Shown here in pieces: positions 1 to 9,340 of a stretch of 10,579 nt of DNA. Under the pieces are notes generated by a model, which was not told the origin of the DNA, did no database searches, and saw only the letters and a list, made by a program, of their open reading frames with translations. The position numbers were made by a program, and so were the translations under genes. Every line of letters starts with the position of its first letter. Position 1 is the first letter of the stretch. Source of the DNA: DATJLQ01 sp035509415 (GTDB lineage Bacteria > Pseudomonadota > Alphaproteobacteria > JACZXZ01); contig DATJLQ010000037.1 of assembly GCA_035509415.1 (NCBI GenBank), positions 1 through 10,579 on the forward strand, given 5' to 3'.

Positions 1-3
1 AAT

Positions 4-13
4 CTCCTCCCCT
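4..13 (-). promoter_or_regulatory. Likely ribosome binding site of a gene beyond the left edge
   Basis: Read on the minus strand, the last bases of the window are CAAGGGGAGGAGATT, a strong purine-rich Shine-Dalgarno match a few bases before the window ends. It lies just downstream of the universal stress protein stop codon. A further minus-strand gene probably starts right outside the window and may be cotranscribed with it. The start codon itself is not visible. Confidence 0.4.
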
Positions 14-44
14 TGCGGCAGCTGGGCGCGTTTCTTCGCCCCGC

Positions 45-815
45 TCAGTGCGACATCAGGACCGGCAGCGACTGTTGGTGCATGAGATCCATGCTCACCC
101 CGCCGAACAGCCCCTCGTAGAGCCTCGAATGGCCGAAGGCCCCGGCGACGATGAGATCGGCGTCCTGGGTGTCGAGGCTGGCGAACAGCGCTTCGACCGC
201 GGTCAGGTCGCCGGTATTGGTCCAGTCCGAGATATGCTCGGCCTTGACGCCGTGCGCCGCCAGGTGATCGACCAGCATCTCGGCCGACTTGCGCAGGACG
301 CTGGGCCGCGACGAAAAGGCGAACAGCGTGACCTTTTTCGCTCTCTCGAGAAGCGGCATAGCATCGTGGACGGCGCGCAGGGCCTCGCGCTCAGCGTTCC
401 AGGCGATGACGACATTGTCGCCGACCGGACCCGGCGTCCAGTCCGGCGGCAGGATCAGCATCGGAACGCCGGATTCGATGAGCGCGCGGTCGAGGGCGCC
501 GCGGCGAATGACGTCGCGGGCGAGACTCTCCGGGCCGGGCGCAATCGTCAGGTCGACGCAATGGGCGAGGAGGTCGGCCTCGCCCGGCTTGTCCGCCGGC
601 ACGAAGACGGCCGTCGGCGCCGCCTGCCGGGTCGCCTCGGCGAACATCCGCTCAACCGCCCCCTCGCTTTCCTCCTCCTTGCCGGCCGGCGGCGCGCTGA
701 CGTCAACCCCGATCAATCGCGCGCCGTACGTCTTCGCGAGCGAGACAGCGAAGCGGGCGCGCTCCGCCGCCTCGGCCGTCGGATCGAGAAAGACAAGGAC
801 GTCCTTGTAGGCCAT
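45..815 (-). CDS. Universal stress protein, tandem UspA-like domains
   Basis: Predicted 256-residue cytoplasmic protein, about twice the length of a single UspA domain. It reads as two tandem Usp folds: residues 1-135, opening with MAYKDVLVFLDPT, and about 140-256, opening with NVVIAWNAEREALRAV. The second half keeps the family's ATP-binding signature G-2x-G-9x-G followed by V-S (residues 225-241, GAFGHSRLYEGLFGGVS). The first half has no such signature, so only the C-terminal domain is likely to bind nucleotide. I chose the start at 815 because MAYKDVLV is the typical Usp N terminus and a strong AGGGAGG site lies 6 bases upstream; the frame stays open further upstream to 989, but that stretch is Arg/Ala/Pro-rich and unlike Usp. 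Proteins of this family are associated with stress tolerance, but the specific role here is unknown. It is divergent from the next gene across about 215 bp in which I see no convincing promoter. Confidence 0.92.
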   Translation of the reverse strand: MAYKDVLVFLDPTAEAAERARFAVSLAKTYGARLIGVDVSAPPAGKEEESEGAVERMFAEATRQAAPTAVFVPADKPGEADLLAHCVDLTIAPGPESLARDVIRRGALDRALIESGVPMLILPPDWTPGPVGDNVVIAWNAEREALRAVHDAMPLLERAKKVTLFAFSSRPSVLRKSAEMLVDHLAAHGVKAEHISDWTNTGDLTAVEALFASLDTQDADLIVAGAFGHSRLYEGLFGGVSMDLMHQQSLPVLMSH

Positions 816-818
816 ATT

Positions 819-828
819 CTCCCTCCCT
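819..828 (-). promoter_or_regulatory. Ribosome binding site of the universal stress gene
   Basis: On the minus strand the sequence AGGGAGGGAG ends a few bases before the ATG at 815. It is a near-ideal anti-16S match and is the reason for preferring the start at 815 over the longer open frame reaching 989. Confidence 0.7.
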
Positions 829-1030
829 ATCGCAGCCCGGGCGTCGGCCGCCGGTTCCGCGGCCCGGCGAAGCGGCGCCGGGACGGGGTCGGACCGGCGA
901 GAGCCAGGCTTTTCAACTCTAGCACGCGGCGCGCCCCTGTCGACGACCCCATTTGAGTTCAAGTCCGCCTTTGCGGCCACCATTTTCACATCACGATTTT
1001 CCAGCTATGGGACAGGCCGGAGCGCGTGGA

Positions 1031-2263
1031 ATGACCGGGATCAGAATCGCGGCCAAAACGGCGGCAAGGGTTGGCCGCAACGATCCTTGCCCTTGCGGCA
1101 GCGGCAGAAAATACAAGCACTGCTGCCAAATCAAGGATCCGGGCCTGGCGACACCTGCTGGAGCAGTCCAGGGATCTCCCTCGGTTCCGAGGCGAAGGCT
1201 GGAAGGGCTGACGCTCGCAGCCAAGGCGCACTGCGACGCCTATCGCTGGGCTGACGCGATTCCCTTGCTCCACGAAGTTGTCCGGTTCGATCCGAACAAC
1301 GCGGAGGCGCACTATAACTTTGGCGTCGCGTGTCAGGCCTGCGGCCGTTCGGCCGAGGCGGTCGCTCACCTGCAGCGTGCAGTGGAGCTGCGGCCGAGCT
1401 TCGAATTGGCGCTGGCCCATCTTGCCGCTGGCCTTGTCCAGCAGATGCGCGAGCCCGAAGCGTTGGCCGCCTATCGCAGGTTGAGCCGAAGGGCCGAAGA
1501 TCCTCTGGCGCGCCGGCTTTATTCGGCTCGGGCGCTTTCGATGGAGGGAAAGCGCGACGAGGCGGAGAAAGAGCTTCGTCGCCTGCTCGCTCTCGCGCCG
1601 CAACTGGCCGAGGCGCGGACTTTCCTCGGCGAGTTGTTGTCGAACCGCGGGGCGTTCGAGGACGCGGCCGACCAGTTGACCCTGGCAGTCGAAGGATTCC
1701 CGGCCGCTTTCCAGAAACTGGCCGCCGTCAAGCGCTTCAAAGAGGCCGACCGGCCGCTCGTGGAGCGCATGCGCGGCCGCGCCGAGCGGCCCGGCCTCGA
1801 CGTGTTGGCGCGCGCCAGCGTTCAGTTCGGCCTGGGGAAGGCCTTCGACGACCTCGGCGACTACGCCGAGGCGATGCGGCGCTATGAGGCGGGAAACAGG
1901 CTGAGAGGGATATCGGAGCGCCTCGATCGCGCGGCGCTCGTCGCCCGGTATGACGCGATCATCGCCGATCACACGGTTGAGGCGCTCGAAAGTGCGCGGC
2001 GATCGCTCGTCATGCCGGCGCGTCAGGGAGGCGATCTGCCGGTGTTTGTCGTCGGCATGCCCCGGTCCGGCACGACTCTGGTCGAACAGATCCTCTCATC
2101 GCATCCCGCGGTCGCTGCTGGCGGCGAGCTGCCTTTCTGGGCGCGCCGGAGCTTCAACTCGCATACCTCCGGAATTCGCCCCCTCGAGGCGGCCGAACTA
2201 TCCAAGCCGCCGAGGACTATTGCGCCCAGCTCCGCCAAATCGGACCCGGCGCGCTGCGGGTGA
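1031..2263 (+). CDS. SEC-C + TPR protein with truncated sulfotransferase domain (N-terminal part)
   Basis: As it stands this frame encodes 410 residues. Residues 15-32 are a SEC-C zinc-binding motif (VGRNDPCPCGSGRKYKHCC, with C20, C22, C31 and C32), the motif also found at the C terminus of SecA. TPR-like helical repeats fill about residues 60-200, for example NNAEAHYNFGVACQACGRSA followed by EAVAHLQRAVELRP. The sulfotransferase domain begins near residue 337; the 5'-phosphosulfate-binding loop PRSGTT is at 344-349, in the context VFVVGMPRSGTTLVEQILSS. The last 20 or so residues (after PLEAAEL) look out of frame. I chose ATG 1031 because GGAG at 1019-1022 is well spaced; ATG 1007 and TTG 953 are in-frame alternatives. 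The fragment lacks the 3'-phosphate site, so it could keep a TPR or metal-binding role but not sulfotransferase activity. Confidence 0.8.
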   Translation: MTGIRIAAKTAARVGRNDPCPCGSGRKYKHCCQIKDPGLATPAGAVQGSPSVPRRRLEGLTLAAKAHCDAYRWADAIPLLHEVVRFDPNNAEAHYNFGVACQACGRSAEAVAHLQRAVELRPSFELALAHLAAGLVQQMREPEALAAYRRLSRRAEDPLARRLYSARALSMEGKRDEAEKELRRLLALAPQLAEARTFLGELLSNRGAFEDAADQLTLAVEGFPAAFQKLAAVKRFKEADRPLVERMRGRAERPGLDVLARASVQFGLGKAFDDLGDYAEAMRRYEAGNRLRGISERLDRAALVARYDAIIADHTVEALESARRSLVMPARQGGDLPVFVVGMPRSGTTLVEQILSSHPAVAAGGELPFWARRSFNSHTSGIRPLEAAELSKPPRTIAPSSAKSDPARCG

Positions 2264-2748
2264 CCGACAAGCGGCCCGGGAATTTCGAGGTGCTCGGGCT
2301 CATCCGGCTCGCCCTTCCGGAAGCGCGCATCATTCATTGCCGCCGGAACCCGGTCGATACGTGCTTGTCGATATTCTTCGCCAACTTCGGCGCAAGTCAG
2401 GACTATGCGTGGGATCGCGGCGACCTGGCGTTCGCTTATCGTCAGTACGAGCGGCTCATGGACCACTGGCGCCGCGTATTGCCCTCCGATCGATTCACCG
2501 AAGTCCACTACGCGACGCTGGTCGCCGACCAAGAGGCGGAAACGCGCCGGCTCATCGGCTTCTGCGGCCTCGACTGGGACGACGCCTGCCTCGCGCCCGA
2601 GCGCAACGAGAGGGCGGTGAAGACTGAGAGCCTGTGGCAGGCCCGCCAGCCGGTCTATACCACGTCGGTCGAGCGCTGGCGGCGCTACGAACCGTGGCTG
2701 GGCGAGCTGCGGGAGCTGTTGCCGGGCGCGGAAACCCATGCCTCATAG
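2260..2748 (+). CDS. C-terminal part of the sulfotransferase domain (frameshifted)
   Basis: This 162-residue frame opens at a GTG that overlaps the upstream TGA as GTGA, which could be mistaken for a translationally coupled gene. Its content is the second half of a sulfotransferase: TDKRPGNFEVLGLIRLALP, then the 3'-phosphate-binding segment with R29 and S37 (CRRNPVDTCLSIFF, R-x7-S), and the usual family ending with YTTSVERWRRYEPWLGEL. Homologous sequence continues upstream of the GTG in the same frame to about 2200, so the GTG is not the ancestral start. On its own it lacks the PRSGTT loop and should not be an active enzyme. It ends 62 bp before the rpoD stop, tail to tail. Confidence 0.75.
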   Translation: MTDKRPGNFEVLGLIRLALPEARIIHCRRNPVDTCLSIFFANFGASQDYAWDRGDLAFAYRQYERLMDHWRRVLPSDRFTEVHYATLVADQEAETRRLIGFCGLDWDDACLAPERNERAVKTESLWQARQPVYTTSVERWRRYEPWLGELRELLPGAETHAS

Positions 2749-2810
2749 GCGAGCGGAACCCGTGCGGATCCCCTGCTCGCGCGAAAGCCGCCGGATGGCG
2801 AGCCGATCGC

Positions 2811-5135
<2,325 letters not shown>

Positions 5136-5218
5136 ACCGTCACTCGCCCCCGAATTCGGTCCGTCCTCGTCGATCCGCGCCCCGGCCCCAAAGCGGGTCG
5201 CGCCCCACTTCCCAGGTC

Positions 5219-7117
5219 TCAATGGCTGTCGCGCAAGCGGCCCTCGTCCCGGCCGCCATCGCCCGAGTCCATGTCGTCGATCTGCCGCTTGAGCGCCCGC
5301 AGCCGGCTCAGATTCTCTTCCGTCATATCCTCGGCGAGCTCGCGTTCCGCCTCGTCGATGTCGAGCTGGACGCGGCGCCGCGTCAGCAGCTCGTGACTGT
5401 GACGCCACTCCCGCCCCGCCTCCTCCGGCGCACGCGCCGGGTCGGCGAAGGGAGCGGCCTCGTAAACTTCGGCGCTCAGGACGCGCTCGAGAACCGCGCC
5501 GAAACCAAGGTCCTTTAAGTGGCTTTTGACCCCCTCGGAGTCAATATCCGGGGCCCAGCTCTTTATGATTTCGCGCCTCAGCCTGTCAAGCTCGCCGGGC
5601 GGCAAATCGAGGGTGCCGAACGCCTCCCCCACCTGGTCGAGGATGCTCGGATGGTTGATCACGGCGGCGACCAGCCCCTGCTGGTGCCTGAGCAGCAGGA
5701 CCCGCACGTCGCCCGAGGCCGCAGGGCCCGAGGGCAAAACCGGCTCGCGCGCGGGAAAGCGGCCGCTTTGGCCGGCCCGGAGGCGGCCCAGGAGCCGCTC
5801 GCGCGCGGCGCGTCCGACATCGACCCCGGCCGGACTTCCCGCCCGATAGCCCTTGGGGCCGAAGCCCTCGAAGAAACGGTCGCGTAGCGCCCGGCGATAG
5901 GCGCGACTGACGGTTCCGTCCTCGATGCGGCCCGCGATCTCCTCGATGCGTTGCTCGAGGCGCGCGCGCCGCTCGGGCGTGTCGCCTTGGTTGGTCGCGC
6001 GCTCCATCTGCCACACGAAATCGACCAGCGGCCGCGCCTTCTCGAGAAGGGCGCGCAGCGCCGCGGGCCCTTGGGTCAGGATCAGCGTGTCCGGGTCCTC
6101 GCCCTTCGGAAGCTCGACGAATTTGAGCGACTTCCCCGGCCTGAGCAACGGCAGCGCCCGCTCGGCCGCGCGCGCCGCGGCGCGTTGGCCGGCGGCATCG
6201 CCGTCGAAACAGAGGATGGGCTCGTCGACGAGACGCCACATCTCCGTGAGCTGCGCCTCCGTGAGTGCCGTCCCGAGCGGAGCGACCGCGTTCGCGAACC
6301 CCGCCTTGTGGAGCGCGATCACGTCCATGTAGCCCTCGACCACGACGAGCTCGCCCGCGTCGGCGGCACCGCGCCGCGCATGGGCGAGGCCGTAGAGCAT
6401 GCGTCCCTTGTGGAACAGCTCGCCGTCGCGCGAGTTCAGATATTTGGGCTCGCCGTCGCGCAGCACCCGGGCGCCGAACGCGACCACGCGCCCACGCGCA
6501 TCGGCGATCGGGAACATGACGCGGCCGCGGAAATAATCGAAATTCTCGCCGCGCTCCTCGTTCCGGCCCAGGAGCCCGGCCTCGAGCAGCATGGCCACGG
6601 CGTAGCCTTCCTTCAGAAGATGCGCCCTGAGCGCGTTCCCGGCGGGCGACCAGCCGAGGCGGAAACGCGCGATGGTCACGTCGTCGAGGCCGCGGCGCTT
6701 CAGATACTCGAGCGCCTCGCGCCCCGCGGGCGACGCGAGCTGGCGCTCATAGAAGGCGCATGCCGCCTCGATCGCGGTGCCGAGGGATTTGTAGCGCTCT
6801 GCCTTGGCGCGCTCCTGGGGCGTCGATTGGGGCACCTGCAGCCCGGCCTCGGAGGCGAGCCGCTCGATCGCGTCGAGGAAGCTCATATGCTCGGCGCGCA
6901 TCATGAAGCCGATCACGTCGCCATGGGCGCCGCAGCCGAAGCAATGGAAGAAGCCCTTCTCCTCGTTGACCGTGAAGGAGGGCGTCTTTTCGTTGTGGAA
7001 CGGGCACAGGCCGGAATATTCGCGCCCCTTGCGCTGGAGCTTGACGCGCCGGCCGATCACCTCGGCCAAGCCGACGCGCGCGCGCAGATCGTCGAGGAAT
7101 TGGGGTGGGAGCGCCAT
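5219..7117 (-). CDS. dnaG: DNA primase DnaG
   Basis: 632-residue primase that makes RNA primers at the replication fork. The N-terminal CHC2 zinc finger is complete: C38, H41, C59, C62 (CPFH...CFGC, C-x2-H-x17-C-x2-C). The central Toprim catalytic core has VVVEGYMDVIALHKAGF with catalytic-type E261, and FDGDAAG with D305 and D307, the metal-binding acidic pair. The C-terminal part, ending ELAEDMTEENLSRLRALKRQ and an Asp/Gly/Arg-rich tail, is the less conserved helicase-interaction region. I chose the start MALPPQFLDDLRARV because it matches the usual alphaproteobacterial DnaG N terminus; an in-frame ATG 15 bases upstream (7132) is possible, and neither has a strong ribosome site. It is followed by rpoD after 101 bp counting to the rpoD repeat-free start region (83 bp of intergenic DNA) and preceded by the yqeY-like gene after about 135 bp, all on the same strand. 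Confidence 0.98.
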   Translation of the reverse strand: MALPPQFLDDLRARVGLAEVIGRRVKLQRKGREYSGLCPFHNEKTPSFTVNEEKGFFHCFGCGAHGDVIGFMMRAEHMSFLDAIERLASEAGLQVPQSTPQERAKAERYKSLGTAIEAACAFYERQLASPAGREALEYLKRRGLDDVTIARFRLGWSPAGNALRAHLLKEGYAVAMLLEAGLLGRNEERGENFDYFRGRVMFPIADARGRVVAFGARVLRDGEPKYLNSRDGELFHKGRMLYGLAHARRGAADAGELVVVEGYMDVIALHKAGFANAVAPLGTALTEAQLTEMWRLVDEPILCFDGDAAGQRAAARAAERALPLLRPGKSLKFVELPKGEDPDTLILTQGPAALRALLEKARPLVDFVWQMERATNQGDTPERRARLEQRIEEIAGRIEDGTVSRAYRRALRDRFFEGFGPKGYRAGSPAGVDVGRAARERLLGRLRAGQSGRFPAREPVLPSGPAASGDVRVLLLRHQQGLVAAVINHPSILDQVGEAFGTLDLPPGELDRLRREIIKSWAPDIDSEGVKSHLKDLGFGAVLERVLSAEVYEAAPFADPARAPEEAGREWRHSHELLTRRRVQLDIDEAERELAEDMTEENLSRLRALKRQIDDMDSGDGGRDEGRLRDSH

Positions 7118-7252
7118 GGGTCGAGCAAGCATCCGTGTGATTAGCGACGAGCCTCGGACGCCCCGACGGCGCCCTGTCCTTGCCCTATGCCCAAGCGAAA
7201 TCCGCTATCCATGCGCGCGCCGCGGCCCCGGCAACGCGCGACGCGATCCGTC

Positions 7253-7714
7253 TCAGCCCGCGCCGAGCTCGGCCTTCACCAGGCCGCCCGCCTTGGCGAA
7301 ATCCATGGTCCCGGCATGGCGCGCCTTCAAGGCGCCCATGACCTTGCCCATGTCCTTGATCGAGGTCGCACCGGTCGCCGCCACCGCGTCCTTGATCGCC
7401 GCCGCCATCTCGGCGTCCGAGAGTTGCTTCGGCATGAAGGATTCGATGACCGCGATCTCGTCGCGCTCCTTCTGCGCGAGCTCGGGCCGCTTCCCCTTCT
7501 CGTAAAGCTCGATCGATTCGCGCCTCTGCTTCACCATGCCCTGGAGCATCTGCACGATCTCCGGATCCGGGATGCCTTCGACCAGGCCCTTGGGGCGCAC
7601 CTCGATGTCGCGCTCCTTGAGCTTGGCCAGGATGAGACGGAGCGCCGAGACGGCGCCCATGTCCTTCCCCTTCATGGCGGTCTTGAGCGCGTCGGTGAAT
7701 TTTTCACGCAGCAT
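7253..7714 (-). CDS. GatB/YqeY domain protein
   Basis: 153-residue soluble protein matching the YqeY family in length and sequence: LREKFTDALKTAMKGKDMGA at the start, then LRLILAKLKERDIE, the central EIAVIESFMPKQLSDAE, and the C-terminal KDMGKVMGALKARHAGTMDF. The family is related to the tail domain of GatB, a tRNA-dependent amidotransferase subunit, which suggests RNA or tRNA contact; its exact role is not established. I chose the start at 7714 because the family begins M-L-R-E-K; the open frame continues upstream to 7789 but over unrelated Pro/Ala-rich sequence. It sits upstream of dnaG and rpoD on the same strand, an arrangement common in alphaproteobacteria, and is divergent from carA. 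No strong ribosome binding site is visible upstream. Confidence 0.94.
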   Translation of the reverse strand: MLREKFTDALKTAMKGKDMGAVSALRLILAKLKERDIEVRPKGLVEGIPDPEIVQMLQGMVKQRRESIELYEKGKRPELAQKERDEIAVIESFMPKQLSDAEMAAAIKDAVAATGATSIKDMGKVMGALKARHAGTMDFAKAGGLVKAELGAG

Positions 7715-7845
7715 GGGGCACAAAAGGACAAGCGACGGCGCGGGACGCGGGAAAGCGTGCAACTTAACTGAAACAGGCCCGGAATGCAAACCCTTATCGT
7801 GACTTAACCGATTGAATTGACAAGAAATTTTTCACCGAGTCGGGC

Positions 7846-7874
7846 TTGACGGCGGCACGGGTTTTGCCTATCAA
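7846..7874 (+). promoter_or_regulatory. Candidate sigma-70 promoter of carA
   Basis: TTGACG at 7846-7851 and TATCAA at 7869-7874 are separated by exactly 17 bp, giving a good -35/-10 pair and a predicted transcript start near 7881, about 45 bases before carA. A second perfect -35-like TTGACA lies at 7817-7822 but has no fitting -10 box. Prediction from pattern only. Confidence 0.55.
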
Positions 7875-7884
7875 AGCGCGAACC

Positions 7885-7903
7885 CGCCGGTTTGCCGCCG
7901 GCG
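7885..7903 (+). other. Leader hairpin between carA promoter and ribosome site
   Basis: CGCCGG at 7885-7890 pairs with CCGGCG at 7898-7903 around a 7-base loop. It would lie at the extreme 5' end of the predicted carA transcript, about 11 bases before the AAGGAA ribosome site. It could stabilise the mRNA 5' end. With no following T-run and only 6 pairs in GC-rich DNA, it may also be chance. Confidence 0.25.
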
Positions 7904-7914
7904 CGAGGCGCTTC

Positions 7915-7920
7915 AAGGAA
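7915..7920 (+). promoter_or_regulatory. carA ribosome binding site
   Basis: AAGGAA, 6 bases before the ATG at 7927, decides the carA start. The upstream in-frame TTG at 7846 falls inside the predicted -35 box. Confidence 0.65.
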
Positions 7921-7926
7921 CATCCG

Positions 7927-9099
7927 ATGTCCGACCCGCGGCCCGCCGTCACGCGCCAAGCCCCTGGCGCGACCGCCGTTCTTGTGCTGAGCGACGGGTC
8001 GGTCGCCTGGGGCCGCGGCATCGGCGCGCACGGAAAGGCGGTGGGCGAGATTTGCTTCAACACCTCAATGACCGGCTATCAGGAAATCCTGACCGATCCC
8101 TCCTATGCCGGCCAGATCATCACCTTCACCTTCCCCCATGTGGGTAATGTCGGCACCAACGCCGAGGACATCGAGACCGCGACCCCCGCCGCGCGCGGCC
8201 TGATCCTGCGCGACGACGTGACCGAGCCGAGCAATTGGCGCGCGGCGCAGCCCTTGAGCGCCTGGCTCGCGTCCCACGATCTCGTGGGCGCCTGTGCCGT
8301 CGACACGCGCCGCTTGACGCGCCGCCTGCGCGACGGCGGGGCCGCCAACGGCGTCTTGTGCCACGCGCCCGACGGGCGCTTCGATCTCGCCGAGCTCGCG
8401 GCCGAGGCCGCGGCCTGGCCGGGCCTCGAAGGCATGGATTTGGCGAAGGACGTGACCTGCCGCCAGACCTATAGCTGGGACGAAACGCGTTGGGCGCTCG
8501 GCCGCGGCTATGGACGCCAAACGACCCCGCGCCGCCACGTGGTCGCGATCGATTACGGGGCGAAGCGGAACATTCTGCGTTGCCTCGCCTCGGCCGGCTG
8601 CCGCGTGACCGTGGTGCCGGCGACCGCGAGCGCCGACGACGTGTTGCGCCACAAGCCCGACGGCGTGTTCCTCTCGAACGGGCCGGGCGATCCGGCGGCG
8701 ACCGGCGAGTACGCCGTGCCCACCATCCGGAAGCTCATCGAGCTCGGGATGCCGACCTTCGGGATTTGCTTGGGCCATCAGATGATGGCGCTCGCGGTGG
8801 GCGCGCGCACCGAGAAGATGCATCACGGCCATCGCGGTGCGAACCACCCGGTCAAGGATTTCGAGACCGGCAAGGTCGAGATCACGAGCCAGAACCACGG
8901 CTTCGTCGTGGTCGAGGATTCGCTGCCGAAGAACGCCGAGGTTACCCACAAATCGCTCTTCGACGGCTCGGTCGAGGGCTTCAAGCTCACCGACAAGCCG
9001 GCCTTCGCGGTCCAATACCACCCCGAGGCCTCGCCCGGCCCCCAGGACAGCCATTATCTCTTCGAGCGGTTCGTGAAGATGATGGACAAGAATGCCTAA
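7927..9099 (+). CDS. carA: Carbamoyl-phosphate synthase small (glutaminase) subunit
   Basis: 390-residue glutamine-hydrolysing subunit of carbamoyl-phosphate synthase. It releases ammonia from glutamine and channels it to CarB; the carbamoyl phosphate feeds pyrimidine and arginine synthesis. The N-terminal CPSase domain shows GEICFNTSMTGYQEILTDPS and ITFTFPHVGNVGTN. The C-terminal class I glutamine amidotransferase domain has nucleophile C281 in GICLGHQMMALAVGA and the His/Glu pair H365 and E367 in QYHPEASPGP. Length and all catalytic residues are normal, so the gene looks intact. Its last codons, AAG AAT GCC TAA, contain ATGCCTAA, which is the old carB start; the partner gene carB now starts 682 bp further downstream because of the insertion described here. 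The promoter candidate and ribosome site lie directly upstream. Confidence 0.98.
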   Translation: MSDPRPAVTRQAPGATAVLVLSDGSVAWGRGIGAHGKAVGEICFNTSMTGYQEILTDPSYAGQIITFTFPHVGNVGTNAEDIETATPAARGLILRDDVTEPSNWRAAQPLSAWLASHDLVGACAVDTRRLTRRLRDGGAANGVLCHAPDGRFDLAELAAEAAAWPGLEGMDLAKDVTCRQTYSWDETRWALGRGYGRQTTPRRHVVAIDYGAKRNILRCLASAGCRVTVVPATASADDVLRHKPDGVFLSNGPGDPAATGEYAVPTIRKLIELGMPTFGICLGHQMMALAVGARTEKMHHGHRGANHPVKDFETGKVEITSQNHGFVVVEDSLPKNAEVTHKSLFDGSVEGFKLTDKPAFAVQYHPEASPGPQDSHYLFERFVKMMDKNA

Positions 9100-9109
9100 G
9101 CGCACCGAT
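9092..9109. repeat. Left copy of 18-bp direct repeat (candidate target-site duplication)
   Basis: ATGCCTAAGCGCACCGAT. It overlaps the carA stop (TAA 9097-9099) and reads M-P-K-R-T-D from ATG 9092, exactly the first six codons of carB. After it the sequence departs from carB (TTATTTTC instead of CTCAAATC). Confidence 0.9.
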
Positions 9110-9132
9110 TTATTTTCACTTGAAGATGCGTG

Positions 9133-9190
9133 CCCCTCCCGCCTTGAGAGGGCGGGCGGCGATGGGAATGCATTCCCGGGTGGGGGATCG
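9133..9190 (-). repeat. Palindromic repeat copy A (degenerate)
   Basis: 58-bp unit, 48 of 58 positions identical to copy B by my hand alignment. It keeps the layout CCCCTCCC..TTGAG..GGG, a central palindrome (here GGGAATGCATTCCC, 9164-9177) and CCGGGTGGGGG. Two mismatches weaken its first stem, so it looks like an older, decaying copy. The octamer TTCACTTG precedes both A (9115-9122) and B (9212-9219), suggesting tandem duplication. Confidence 0.75.
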
Positions 9191-9219
9191 CGCGAGCTTC
9201 GCCCCTCGATCTTCACTTG

Positions 9220-9277
9220 CCCCTCCCCCCTTGAGGGGGAGGGAGGCAACGCGAATGCGTTGCCGGGTGGGGGGTCG
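9220..9277 (-). repeat. Palindromic repeat copy B (two hairpins)
   Basis: 58-bp unit with two perfect hairpins. CCCTCCCCC (9221-9229) pairs with GGGGGAGGG (9235-9243). GGCAACGC (9245-9252) pairs with GCGTTGCC (9257-9264) around GAAT. Its reverse complement equals the short repeats C and D except that a 20-nt palindrome replaces their TA spacer between ACCCCCCACCC and the CCCTCCCCC stem. Against copy A, the pair C-G in the second stem is T-A, a compensatory change that argues for selection or copying as structure. Confidence 0.82.
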
Positions 9278-9303
9278 ATTGGCGTTCGGAATTTGACCGC
9301 GTC

Positions 9304-9340
9304 ACCCCCCTCCCTATCCTCCCCCTCAAGGGGGGAGGGG
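9304..9340 (+). repeat. Palindromic repeat copy C (at the 3' end of the DUF559 gene)
   Basis: 37-bp unit with ACCCCCC, CCCTA and a hairpin of CCTCCCCC (9318-9325) with GGGGGAGG (9331-9338). It is identical to copy D at 34 of 37 positions and in direct orientation with it. The DUF559 stop codon (9326-9328) is in the hairpin loop, so the repeat supplies the protein's last residues, PLPP. Confidence 0.82.

Larger units (their letters stand above)
1031..2748 (+). pseudogene. SEC-C/TPR/sulfotransferase gene broken by a frameshift
   Basis: One gene appears split between two frames. The upstream frame carries a SEC-C motif, TPR repeats and the 5'-phosphosulfate loop of a sulfotransferase. It drifts into unrelated sequence after about 2200 and stops at 2263. 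The next frame continues the same domain: it reads IQAAEDYCAQLRQIGPGALR upstream of its first possible start and then VTDKRPGNF, as PAPS-dependent sulfotransferases do. One missing base near 2199 explains everything: restoring it gives PLEAAEL-IQAAEDY and a 572-residue protein, a normal size for TPR-sulfotransferases. These enzymes transfer sulfate from PAPS to an acceptor, unknown here. Whether the break is a true mutation, an assembly error or recoding cannot be told from this sequence; I see no slippery heptamer at the site. The intact gene would lie alone between a divergent usp gene and the convergent rpoD. Confidence 0.75.

Noticed and set aside
2260..2263. GTGA overlap as a genuine coupled gene start
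   Set aside because: Sulfotransferase homology continues upstream of the GTG in the same frame, so it is the inner part of a broken gene.
2749..2810. Possible bidirectional terminator between the sulfotransferase and rpoD
   Set aside because: GCGAGC (2749-2754) and GCTCGC (2775-2780) can pair, but the loop is 20 bases and no T-run follows on either strand.
5951..7144. 397-codon plus-strand open frame opposite dnaG
   Set aside because: Antisense shadow of the primase gene; the minus-strand frame has all primase motifs.
7817..7822. Perfect TTGACA as the carA -35 box
   Set aside because: At 16-18 bp spacing the following sequence is TCGGGC-like, with no resemblance to a -10 box; the pair at 7846/7869 fits better.
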